In this document: positions 17,274 to 23,539 of the stretch, piece after piece | Numbering within the stretch: the stretch's first letter is position 1 | Layout of the letters: the number at the start of each line of letters is the position of its first letter | Source: Acidobacteriota bacterium | Lineage (GTDB): Bacteria > Actinomycetota > Acidimicrobiia > Spongiisociales > UBA5794 | Direction of reading: 5' to 3' | Assembly: GCA_022562055.1 (NCBI GenBank) | Contig: JADFQA010000032.1 | Location: forward strand, 1-39,082 | DNA: 39,082 nucleotides | Translations under genes and position numbers: made by a program | Notes under the pieces: generated by a model | The model's input: only the letters and a program-made list of their open reading frames with translations | Told to the model about the DNA's origin: nothing | Database searches by the model: none

Positions 17274-17821
17274 GTCGGCTCAATCAGTCCTAGCGTTCCA
17301 TCTCGGCGGTGATACAACACACAGTGGTTGCCCGTGTTGGCGTCCAAGAAGAAGAAGAAGGCATGGCCCAACATCTCCATCTGCAACACCGCTTCGTCAA
17401 CCGACATCGGTCGCATCTCGAACCGCTTCGTCCTCACGACTCGCGGCCCTGCGTCAAACTCATCATCGGATGGAGCTGTAGGAGTATTGAGATGTTTCTT
17501 TTCGGCGTTTCGGGACCGCTGCATCAGCCGTTCCTTCAAACGTCGAAGCTGCCGTTCAAACTTGTTCAACGCGATGTCGAGCGCCGCGATGTCATCAGAT
17601 GCGCTCGACTCAACACGAACCGTGTGGCCAGCCTGGTGGGTCGTGATTTCAACCCGAAACTTCTCGTCGACGAGGCGCGGGTTGTGCTCCTCAGTGAACT
17701 CGACATCTGCTGAGGATCCCCCGGCATCGAAGATTCGGCCAGCATGCCGCACCTTTTCCTCGGCAATCTGACGAACGTGTTCTGAAACGCGCATGTTGCT
17801 GCCATGGACTCGAACCTTCAC
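17270..17821 (-). CDS. hpf: Ribosome hibernation promotion factor, long form
   Basis: This 183-residue protein has an N-terminal S30AE domain (about 1-100: VKVRVHGSNMRVSEHVRQIAEEKV, beta-alpha-beta-beta-beta-alpha pattern) and the C-terminal dimerisation domain of long HPF (about 128-183: KRFEMRPMSVDEAVLQMEMLGHAFFFFLDANTG). Long HPF binds the 30S decoding region and pairs ribosomes into 100S dimers during starvation. The GTG at 17821 was chosen because an AGAGGAG ribosome binding site lies five bases upstream (17827-17833); the longer in-frame form adds a leader without homology. It is the first gene of the hpf-regulator-HEAT-HD-GYP operon. The 132 bp between it and comF hold no recognised feature. 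Confidence 0.95.
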   Translation of the reverse strand: MKVRVHGSNMRVSEHVRQIAEEKVRHAGRIFDAGGSSADVEFTEEHNPRLVDEKFRVEITTHQAGHTVRVESSASDDIAALDIALNKFERQLRRLKERLMQRSRNAEKKHLNTPTAPSDDEFDAGPRVVRTKRFEMRPMSVDEAVLQMEMLGHAFFFFLDANTGNHCVLYHRRDGTLGLIEPT

Positions 17822-17953
17822 CTGGACTCCTCTCGGACGACACGGAACGCGCAACACCGCGGTGCGAACGTTTGGGACACGCAACTTGGAGAGGCAGCAT
17901 CGACGCAGACCCCCTGCTCCTGCACGATTGCGGGTTCAGCCACGCAGCCTCCT

Positions 17954-18571
17954 TCATAGGTCGTCAGTTTGGCGACCTCTCGCAGTAGTGATTTTAGCCG
18001 AAGACGTCACCAATAGCGCTCCGACGATTCGATCAACGCCATCAGCCAATGCAGCGGCCCGGAGTGCAGCGTCGATGGTCCGTCCTGTCGTTATGACATC
18101 ATCGACAACGACCGATCCAGGTGGCACGGATCTGACCGTGCGAAATACCGCACCACCGCGCTCTACAAGAAGACCACGCGCGTGACTCGGCCACCAGAGA
18201 CTAGGAGCGAAACTGCGCACCACCGGCAAACCGGTTGTCAACGCAACCGCAAGCGCTAGTTCGAGCGCCGGGTCGACCCCGTAACGCAGACGACGGACCG
18301 AGGATCGCGGGATCGGGATCAGCGCGTTCGTCCCCTCCGGAAGCACGGCAGCCATCGGTCGCGCAAGAAGTGTGGCGACGCTGACAATGCCTTGATATTT
18401 CAGCCGGTGGACCAAAGTCCGTGCAGCCCCCTCATGACGAAATGCCGCAACGGCCCGGATGCCTCGCGGCGTCAATCTGTCGGCAGCAGGCGACAGAGTC
18501 GAGCGACAGGCGACACACAGCGGGCCAGCGCCCCAGAGCCCGCAGGCAGCGCAAACAGGAATCGTCGTCAC
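17954..18571 (-). CDS. comF: ComF-family phosphoribosyltransferase-like protein
   Basis: This 205-residue protein has an N-terminal zinc-finger-like CxxC pair (CAACGLWGAGPLCVAC), a helical linker (RTLVHRLKYQGI) and a C-terminal type I phosphoribosyltransferase fold. The PRPP loop reads VVVDDVITTGRTIDAAL (about 154-170). ComF proteins are linked to uptake of transforming DNA in competent bacteria, but the family is widespread in non-competent species and no other competence gene is in the window. The start is GTG at 18571. The comF-hpf-secA order resembles that of other Actinobacteria. The C-terminus has no unusual extension. Confidence 0.85.
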   Translation of the reverse strand: MTTIPVCAACGLWGAGPLCVACRSTLSPAADRLTPRGIRAVAAFRHEGAARTLVHRLKYQGIVSVATLLARPMAAVLPEGTNALIPIPRSSVRRLRYGVDPALELALAVALTTGLPVVRSFAPSLWWPSHARGLLVERGGAVFRTVRSVPPGSVVVDDVITTGRTIDAALRAAALADGVDRIVGALLVTSSAKITTARGRQTDDL

Positions 18572-18706
18572 AGTTTCAGCCTACGGGACACGGCGCGTCG
18601 CAACCAGGTGCCCGAAGGCGCCATTCGTAGAAGCAGAAACGTCGCGACGACCGTCCTGATGCCGAGATCGAGCCGCACTAGCCCCATCGACAGTGGAAGA
18701 AACATC

Positions 18707-18740
18707 ACCCATCGTGGTTGAAAGTACTACCCATTGTGGT
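18707..18740 (+). repeat. Direct repeat ACCCAT(C/T)GTGGT, 22 bp apart, candidate operator
   Basis: Two 12-bp copies at 18707-18718 and 18729-18740 differ at one base. Their spacing of 22 bp is two helical turns. They flank and overlap the -35 box and spacer of the candidate ftsH-like promoter, a placement suited to a regulator binding as a tandem dimer. Confidence 0.4.
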
Positions 18741-18747
18741 CTATGGT
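18718..18747 (+). promoter_or_regulatory. Candidate promoter of the FtsH-like gene
   Basis: TTGAAA (18718-18723) and TATGGT (18742-18747) are 18 bp apart. Transcription would start near 18754, giving a leader of about 22 nt with an AAGGAAGG ribosome binding site (18764-18771) before the GTG start. The rest of the 204-bp gap after comF shows nothing else clear. Confidence 0.45.
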
Positions 18748-18775
18748 GGCTGCAGGCTGATGAAAGGAAGGCATT

Positions 18776-20653
18776 GTGACGTTCGACGTTGCGGCGACAC
18801 GCGAGAGAAACCGGCAGCGGAGGTTGGCGCGCCTCGTTGCCATACTCACCCCGCTGGCAGTGTGGGTATGGGTGCGTCAAATGGTCCAACACGACCCGAT
18901 CAGTCCGGGTGTCCCCGACCTCGGACCGGACGCGATCCTGTGGGTTCCAGCGGTCGCAATCGTGTTGGTGCTCGGCCTCGTCGTGATTCTCCCGATGAAG
19001 GGGAACGGCAAATCACCTCACACGATCTACATGCCCGAACAGATCGATGTTGGATTTGGTGACGTGAAGGGCCTTGGGAGCGTCAGTACTGAAGTCCAGC
19101 ACACGCTCGAGGTGTTCCTCAACCACAAGCGGTTTCGTGAAGAGATGGGCGGCAATCCGCGTCGCGGCGTCCTGTTTGAGGGGCCACCGGGCACCGGGAA
19201 GACCCACGTAGCCAAGGCGCTGGCGCGCGAAGCTGGGGTTCCGTTTCTTTATGTGTCCGCGACGGCGTTTCAATCTATGTGGTACGGCGCAACCGCCCGC
19301 AAGATCCGCAGCTATTTCCGCGAACTTCGCAAGGCAGCACGTGAACATGGGGGTGCGATTGGATTCATTGAGGAGATCGATGCGATCGGACTCAAGCGCG
19401 GAGCCATGGAGGGGTCGGTGGCACCGGTAGGTACACATGCGGCCACAGTCAATCACAACGCCATGTCATCAGGCACCGGTGGCGTGGTTAACGAGCTTTT
19501 GATCCAAATGCAATCGTTCGACGAGCCAACGCGACGCAATCGTATTCGCAATTGGTTTGTGCGCCGCGCTAACGGGTACCTCCCCGCACACCGGCAGCTC
19601 AAGGCGGCTTCGCCTGAGTTCGCCAACGTGCTGCTCATCGGTGCAACCAACCGGGCGGATTCGCTCGATCCGGCGCTGCTGCGTCCCGGCCGGTTCGATC
19701 GCATTCTTCACTTCGGCTTGCCAAACCAACTTGATCGGATCGAGTTGGCTGAGTACTTCATGTCGTCGCGGTCACATGTGAAAGGTCTCGATGCCCCGAA
19801 TCGTATCAAAGCAATCGCGGCCCGTACTATGGGATACAGTCCAGCCGCGTTGGAGCGGCTCTTTGACGAGGCCCTGCTCGTTGCGCTACGAAACGGTGAA
19901 AAGGAGTTCTCCGAGAACGATCTACATCAGGCGCAGATGGAAGTCGAAATCGGTCTTCCCAGTCCGACGCTCTACACAACGGCCGACCGCTTGACGATTG
20001 CTACCCACGAGTCCGGGCATGCAGTGATGGCCTACCTCGTTGGCAAGAATCGAGAACTCGACGTGCTGTCAATTATCAAACGGAAAGACAGTTTGGGACT
20101 ACTGAGCCACCGTGACATCGAAGAGCGACACGGAAACTCGCGGTCCGAGATCGTTGCAAGTATCCAGATTTCCCTCGGTGGTATGGTGGCTGAGGAGGAA
20201 ATGATCGGCGAATCCGGAACCGGCCCATCCGCTGACTTGAAGGCCGCAACCGCAACAGCGTGCATGATGGTCGGATCGTACGGCATGGGTGACTCGCTCA
20301 CCTCGTTCCTCGCCGTCCCAGATACGCCGTTCGACGCATCGCTTGTAGGTCGGGTACTCGGCAATCCTGGCGCCAAGGCCGAAGTGGAGGCAATCCTTCT
20401 GTCGGCGAAAGAGCAGACCACCAAACTCATTCGAGAGCACAGCTACATGGTCGAAGCGCTACGCGACGCACTCCTCGAGCGCGAGGAACTCATAGGCAAC
20501 GAAATTCTCGAGGTACTTCGGGACGCCGAAACGCTCGCTTTGCGGTCCGGTCGAGCAGTGGTCGATCTCACCGCGAACGGCGCTGATGTATCCGCCCCAC
20601 CCAGAGAGATCGACCTGTACCAATCACCGGAACCAAACGACGTGCCCTTGTAG
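18776..20653 (+). CDS. Divergent FtsH-like membrane AAA+ metalloprotease
   Basis: The 625-residue protein has two N-terminal membrane helices (about 17-37 and 53-74) separated by only about 15 residues, whereas FtsH normally has an extracytoplasmic domain of 70-100 residues there. The AAA module contains Walker A GPPGTGKT (136-143), the pore-loop equivalent SMWYG and the arginine-finger region LLRPGRFDR. Walker B reads AIGFIEEIDAIG, with Glu199 replacing the usual Asp. Two insertions, of roughly 25 residues after about 208 and 35 after about 250, enlarge the module. The M41 peptidase motif is HESGH (411-415), with a downstream Asp in GPSADLKAAT as third ligand. The peptidase site therefore looks intact. 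The start is GTG at 18776. A house-keeping FtsH is probably encoded elsewhere, making this a specialised paralogue. Confidence 0.88.
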   Translation: MTFDVAATRERNRQRRLARLVAILTPLAVWVWVRQMVQHDPISPGVPDLGPDAILWVPAVAIVLVLGLVVILPMKGNGKSPHTIYMPEQIDVGFGDVKGLGSVSTEVQHTLEVFLNHKRFREEMGGNPRRGVLFEGPPGTGKTHVAKALAREAGVPFLYVSATAFQSMWYGATARKIRSYFRELRKAAREHGGAIGFIEEIDAIGLKRGAMEGSVAPVGTHAATVNHNAMSSGTGGVVNELLIQMQSFDEPTRRNRIRNWFVRRANGYLPAHRQLKAASPEFANVLLIGATNRADSLDPALLRPGRFDRILHFGLPNQLDRIELAEYFMSSRSHVKGLDAPNRIKAIAARTMGYSPAALERLFDEALLVALRNGEKEFSENDLHQAQMEVEIGLPSPTLYTTADRLTIATHESGHAVMAYLVGKNRELDVLSIIKRKDSLGLLSHRDIEERHGNSRSEIVASIQISLGGMVAEEEMIGESGTGPSADLKAATATACMMVGSYGMGDSLTSFLAVPDTPFDASLVGRVLGNPGAKAEVEAILLSAKEQTTKLIREHSYMVEALRDALLEREELIGNEILEVLRDAETLALRSGRAVVDLTANGADVSAPPREIDLYQSPEPNDVPL

Positions 20654-20669
20654 GTCGGCGACTTAGTGC

Positions 20670-20695
20670 CCGGCGGCGAGGAAACTCGCCGCCGG
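20670..20695. terminator. GC-rich hairpin between convergent genes
   Basis: An 11-bp perfect stem (20670-20680 with 20685-20695) closes a GAAA loop. It sits 16 bp after the ftsH-like stop and 29 bp beyond the end of the Trm112-like gene on the other strand. It can therefore act as terminator in both directions, although no long T-tract follows. Confidence 0.65.
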
Positions 20696-20724
20696 TCGTT
20701 CGCAATGTGTGGCCGCAGAAGCCG

Positions 20725-20901
20725 CTATCCGTCCGACGGGGTAGCTTCGTCGACCAGCATCACCGGAATCCCATCGCGTACGGGGTACGCCAAACCGCAC
20801 GCTGCACACACCAAGCACGAGGTCTTCTCGTCCTCGTTCAGATCTCCGGAACACGCAGGGCATTGCATCACTGCAAGTAGCTCGGGGGCAATGAGCGACA
20901 T
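20725..20901 (-). CDS. Trm112-like zinc-ribbon protein (UPF0434/YcaR type)
   Basis: This 58-residue protein reads MSLIAPELLAVMQCPAC at the start. It carries two CxxC pairs (CPAC and CAAC with an extra Cys between them) and ends with the family signature LAYPVRDGIPVMLVDEA. Trm112 proteins are small zinc-binding partners that activate methyltransferases in eukaryotes and archaea; the bacterial role is less clear. The ATG at 20901 lies 4 bp from the stop of manB, and a GGAGG is present upstream, so it is the second gene of that operon. It is shorter than many ORF length cut-offs and is easily overlooked. An overlapping longer frame on the same strand is not coding. Confidence 0.9.
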   Translation of the reverse strand: MSLIAPELLAVMQCPACSGDLNEDEKTSCLVCAACGLAYPVRDGIPVMLVDEATPSDG

Positions 20902-20905
20902 CTTG

Positions 20906-22261
20906 TCAGGCCTCCTCTAGGAAAATCTTGCTGACCTGTGCAACAAGCTCAGCCACGTCCCCGGCGGTTGGCGCCTCAGCGTTGAGACGCAACACCGGTT
21001 CGGTGTTCGACGGACGAAGGTTAAACCAAGATTCACCGAAGTCGACCGTCAGTCCGTCGAGTCGGTCCTGATTTGCGTGCTCATAAGCAAGCGAAACAGC
21101 TTCGATCGCCGCCTGCTTGTCGGCGACGTCAAAATTGATCTCGCCAGAAGGAGCGTATGGCTCGTACTGTCTTCGGATCTCAGAGAGCGGCACACCAGCC
21201 TCCGACACAACTTGGAGCAGCACCAACATTGCAAGCATCCCAGAGTCGGCTCGATAGTTGTCCCTGAAGTAGTAGTGACCCGAGTGCTCCCCACCAAACA
21301 CCGCATTTGACTCTTTCATCACTTCCTTGATGTACGAATGCCCGACCCGGGTCCGTATCGGCGTCCCTCCGGCCGAGACTACGGCCTCGGGTACAGCCTT
21401 TGAACAGATCAAGTTGTGCACGATCGACTCGCCAGGAAATCGGTCGAGGAACCAGGCCGCGATGATCGCGGTGGTTGTGCTCCCCGGCAGAGGAACGCGT
21501 TGGTCGTCAATAAAGAAGGCGCGGTCGGCATCGCCATCGAAAGCGACCCCGAGGTCGGGCCGTTCCTCCCCCATCAACGAAACCAGATCGACAAGGTTCT
21601 CTGGTCGCAACGGGTCGGGCGGGTGATTCGGAAAACTTCCATCCGGCGTGAGGTAGAGGCCGATGAGCTCGCTTTCGATACGCTGAAAAACACTGCGCAG
21701 CGCAACTCCGGCCATTCCGTTGCCACCGTCGGCCGCCACCCGTAAGGTTCGAAAGCGCGACTTGTCGACAATGGAAAAGAGGTGATCGACGTAGTCGTCG
21801 AGAATATTGACCTCGGTGACCGACCCGGTTGACGTCTTGTGGCTGGGTGGGTTCTGTGCGATGTCCTTGACGGTCATGAGTCCTGACTCCGCGCCGACCG
21901 GCGCGGCACCTGCGAGACACAGCTTGATCCCGTTCCACTCTCCGGTGTTGTGCGACGCCGTAATCATCAGACCAGGCATAGCGCAATGACCCGAGTAGAA
22001 GTACATCATGTCTGTGGCGATCTCGCCAAGGTCGTCAACATGAACCCCCTGGGATGTGATTCCTTCGACAACTCCATCTCGAATGTCCGGTGACGACACG
22101 CGACAGTCGCGACCGACCGCAATTCGATCAACATCAGCAAACTCTGCGAACGCTGCCCCTATCCGGCGGCCCATTTCGGCGTTGAGTTGGGCAGGAGCAA
22201 GGCCGCGGATGTCGTAGGCCTTAAAAATCGAGTCAAAGTGAGAAGTCGTGTCGGATTCCAT
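20906..22261 (-). CDS. manB: Phosphomannomutase/phosphoglucomutase
   Basis: This 451-residue alpha-D-phosphohexomutase interconverts hexose 6-phosphate and 1-phosphate. It supplies mannose-1-P (GDP-mannose) or glucose-1-P for glycan synthesis. The phosphoserine loop is MITASHNTGEWNG (Ser103), the Mg site DGDADR (242-247), the sugar-specificity loop GEHSGHYYF (324-332) and the phosphate-binding loop RPSNTEP (416-422). GEHSGH is common to PMM/PGM enzymes, so substrate preference is open. ATG at 22261 was chosen over GTG at 22267; a TAGAAT box 6 bp upstream suggests a leaderless transcript starting at this ATG. The gene diverges from a DPM1-like glycosyltransferase that would use its product downstream. 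Confidence 0.93.
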   Translation of the reverse strand: MESDTTSHFDSIFKAYDIRGLAPAQLNAEMGRRIGAAFAEFADVDRIAVGRDCRVSSPDIRDGVVEGITSQGVHVDDLGEIATDMMYFYSGHCAMPGLMITASHNTGEWNGIKLCLAGAAPVGAESGLMTVKDIAQNPPSHKTSTGSVTEVNILDDYVDHLFSIVDKSRFRTLRVAADGGNGMAGVALRSVFQRIESELIGLYLTPDGSFPNHPPDPLRPENLVDLVSLMGEERPDLGVAFDGDADRAFFIDDQRVPLPGSTTTAIIAAWFLDRFPGESIVHNLICSKAVPEAVVSAGGTPIRTRVGHSYIKEVMKESNAVFGGEHSGHYYFRDNYRADSGMLAMLVLLQVVSEAGVPLSEIRRQYEPYAPSGEINFDVADKQAAIEAVSLAYEHANQDRLDGLTVDFGESWFNLRPSNTEPVLRLNAEAPTAGDVAELVAQVSKIFLEEA

Positions 22262-22267
22262 GAGCAC

Positions 22268-22273
22268 ATTCTA
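22268..22273 (-). promoter_or_regulatory. Candidate -10 box for a leaderless manB transcript
   Basis: TAGAAT (one mismatch to TATAAT) ends six bases before the manB ATG. Transcription would therefore begin at or next to the A of the start codon. Leaderless mRNAs are common in Actinobacteria. No good -35 box and no ribosome binding site were seen. Confidence 0.35.
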
Positions 22274-22339
22274 CGGCAGGCCCACCAAACGCATTGAACG
22301 CATTTCCGCCGCGAATCCGGCGCCGAGTACCATTGGACC

Positions 22340-23056
22340 ATGACAGAACCGACCTCCGTCTTTTCGATAGTGATTCCCATCCATAACGAGGCTGACTTCC
22401 TCCCGACGGCGCTGCGGGCCCTGCGAAACGAACTCGCCGACCTCGGAGTGACCTATGACATCAATCTGGTGGAAAACGGTTCGACGGACGGGACGGCAGA
22501 TGTCGCCAAGGCGGAATCGAACGACTTCCCGCAGATCCGTGTCTCACAACAGCCGGTCCCGGACTACGGCGCCGCAATGTTCGCCGGGTTTATGGAAGCG
22601 ACTGGTGACTGGGTCGTGAACTTCGACATTGACTACACGTCTGGATCGTTCCTCAAACAAGTGTTGGCGGAGGGCGGTGACGCAGATGTGATTCTGGCTT
22701 CGAAGCGCGCACCTGGCTCAGACGACCGCCGCGGTCTCGTGCGCAAGCTCGCGACCCTCACGTTCAACATGGTCCTCAAAGTTTTGGTTGGGAGTTCGGT
22801 TTCTGACACACATGGCATCAAGGCGATCCGCCGCGACGTCATCCAAACTCTGGGTCCTCTGGTCATGTCTCGAACCGATCTTTTTGACACCGAACTAGTG
22901 GTTCGCGCCGGTCACGCCGGCTACCGCATCGTCGAGTTCCCGATCGTGGTCGAAGAACAGCGTGCGGCCCGCTCAAAACTCTGGAAGAGAGTTCCTCGCA
23001 CTCTGAAAGGGATCTGGGCCATCCGCAAGAAACTCAAGAGCGAGGGCATTCTGTGA
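22340..23056 (+). CDS. GT2 glycosyltransferase, dolichyl/polyprenyl-phosphate mannose synthase-like
   Basis: The 238-residue GT-A enzyme begins FSIVIPIHNEADFLPTALRAL. It has VENGSTDGTADV for nucleotide binding, the acidic motif FDIDYTSG at the DxD position and DTHGIKAIRRDVI as the acceptor region typical of DPM1/GT2 single-domain enzymes. No C-terminal membrane helices are present. It probably transfers mannose or glucose from a nucleotide sugar to polyprenyl phosphate on the cytoplasmic face, making a lipid-linked donor for GT-C enzymes. A GT-C-like protein and a GtrA flippase-like protein are encoded convergently just downstream, which fits that role. The gene is divergent from manB, 78 bp apart. 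Confidence 0.85.
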   Translation: MTEPTSVFSIVIPIHNEADFLPTALRALRNELADLGVTYDINLVENGSTDGTADVAKAESNDFPQIRVSQQPVPDYGAAMFAGFMEATGDWVVNFDIDYTSGSFLKQVLAEGGDADVILASKRAPGSDDRRGLVRKLATLTFNMVLKVLVGSSVSDTHGIKAIRRDVIQTLGPLVMSRTDLFDTELVVRAGHAGYRIVEFPIVVEEQRAARSKLWKRVPRTLKGIWAIRKKLKSEGIL

Positions 23057-23077
23057 TAAATCTCGGTGTGCCTGCTG

Positions 23078-23539
23078 CTAACCGCTGAGCGAAACGTCGT
23101 CCTCAGAATGGGGGGCGTCACCTGTTCGAAACACGAGGTCACGGTAGGTTGCGAACTTGGGTAGCAGGATGAGTCCCGAAGCGACGACAAGCGCAATGTT
23201 TTCGCCGATGCGAGTCAACTCGTATCGGTTTGCCGCCAAAAGCACAATCTGGTCCGTTATCAACAGTGCCACAGCGTTGACACCAAAGAACTTTGCAGAC
23301 TCCTGCCACGACCCAGCGGCGGTATTCGCGCTAAAGGTCCACTTCCGATTCATCACGTAAGCAAGAGCGGTTCCCAGGATGAAGGACACGATGTTTGCGG
23401 GCCGAAGACCGAGTCCAAACTCGCGGAGGATGTTAAAAACGATGAAGTAGAACACCGTGTTTCCGACTCCAATGATGCCCATCTTGATGACCTGGCTCAT
23501 GGATTGCCTGTTGAGGAAGGTAGCGATGTATCGCTTCAC
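23078..23539 (-). CDS. GtrA-family membrane protein
   Basis: This 153-residue protein has four predicted membrane helices and the family motif YVMNRKWTFS. The start is VIKMGIIGVGNTVFYFIVFNIL, typical of GtrA. Members are implicated in moving polyprenyl-phosphate-linked sugars across the membrane for modification of surface polysaccharides. The GTG start overlaps the stop of the GT-C-like gene by four bases (GTGA), so it is the last gene of the eight-gene minus-strand run. It sits next to a convergent DPM1-like transferase that could make its lipid-linked cargo. Confidence 0.88.
   Translation of the reverse strand: MKRYIATFLNRQSMSQVIKMGIIGVGNTVFYFIVFNILREFGLGLRPANIVSFILGTALAYVMNRKWTFSANTAAGSWQESAKFFGVNAVALLITDQIVLLAANRYELTRIGENIALVVASGLILLPKFATYRDLVFRTGDAPHSEDDVSLSG

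Noticed and set aside
20663-20863. 66-residue minus-strand frame overlapping the Trm112-like gene
   Set aside because: The overlapping 58-residue frame has the conserved CxxC and YPVRDGIPVM pattern. This one has none and runs through the terminator hairpin.
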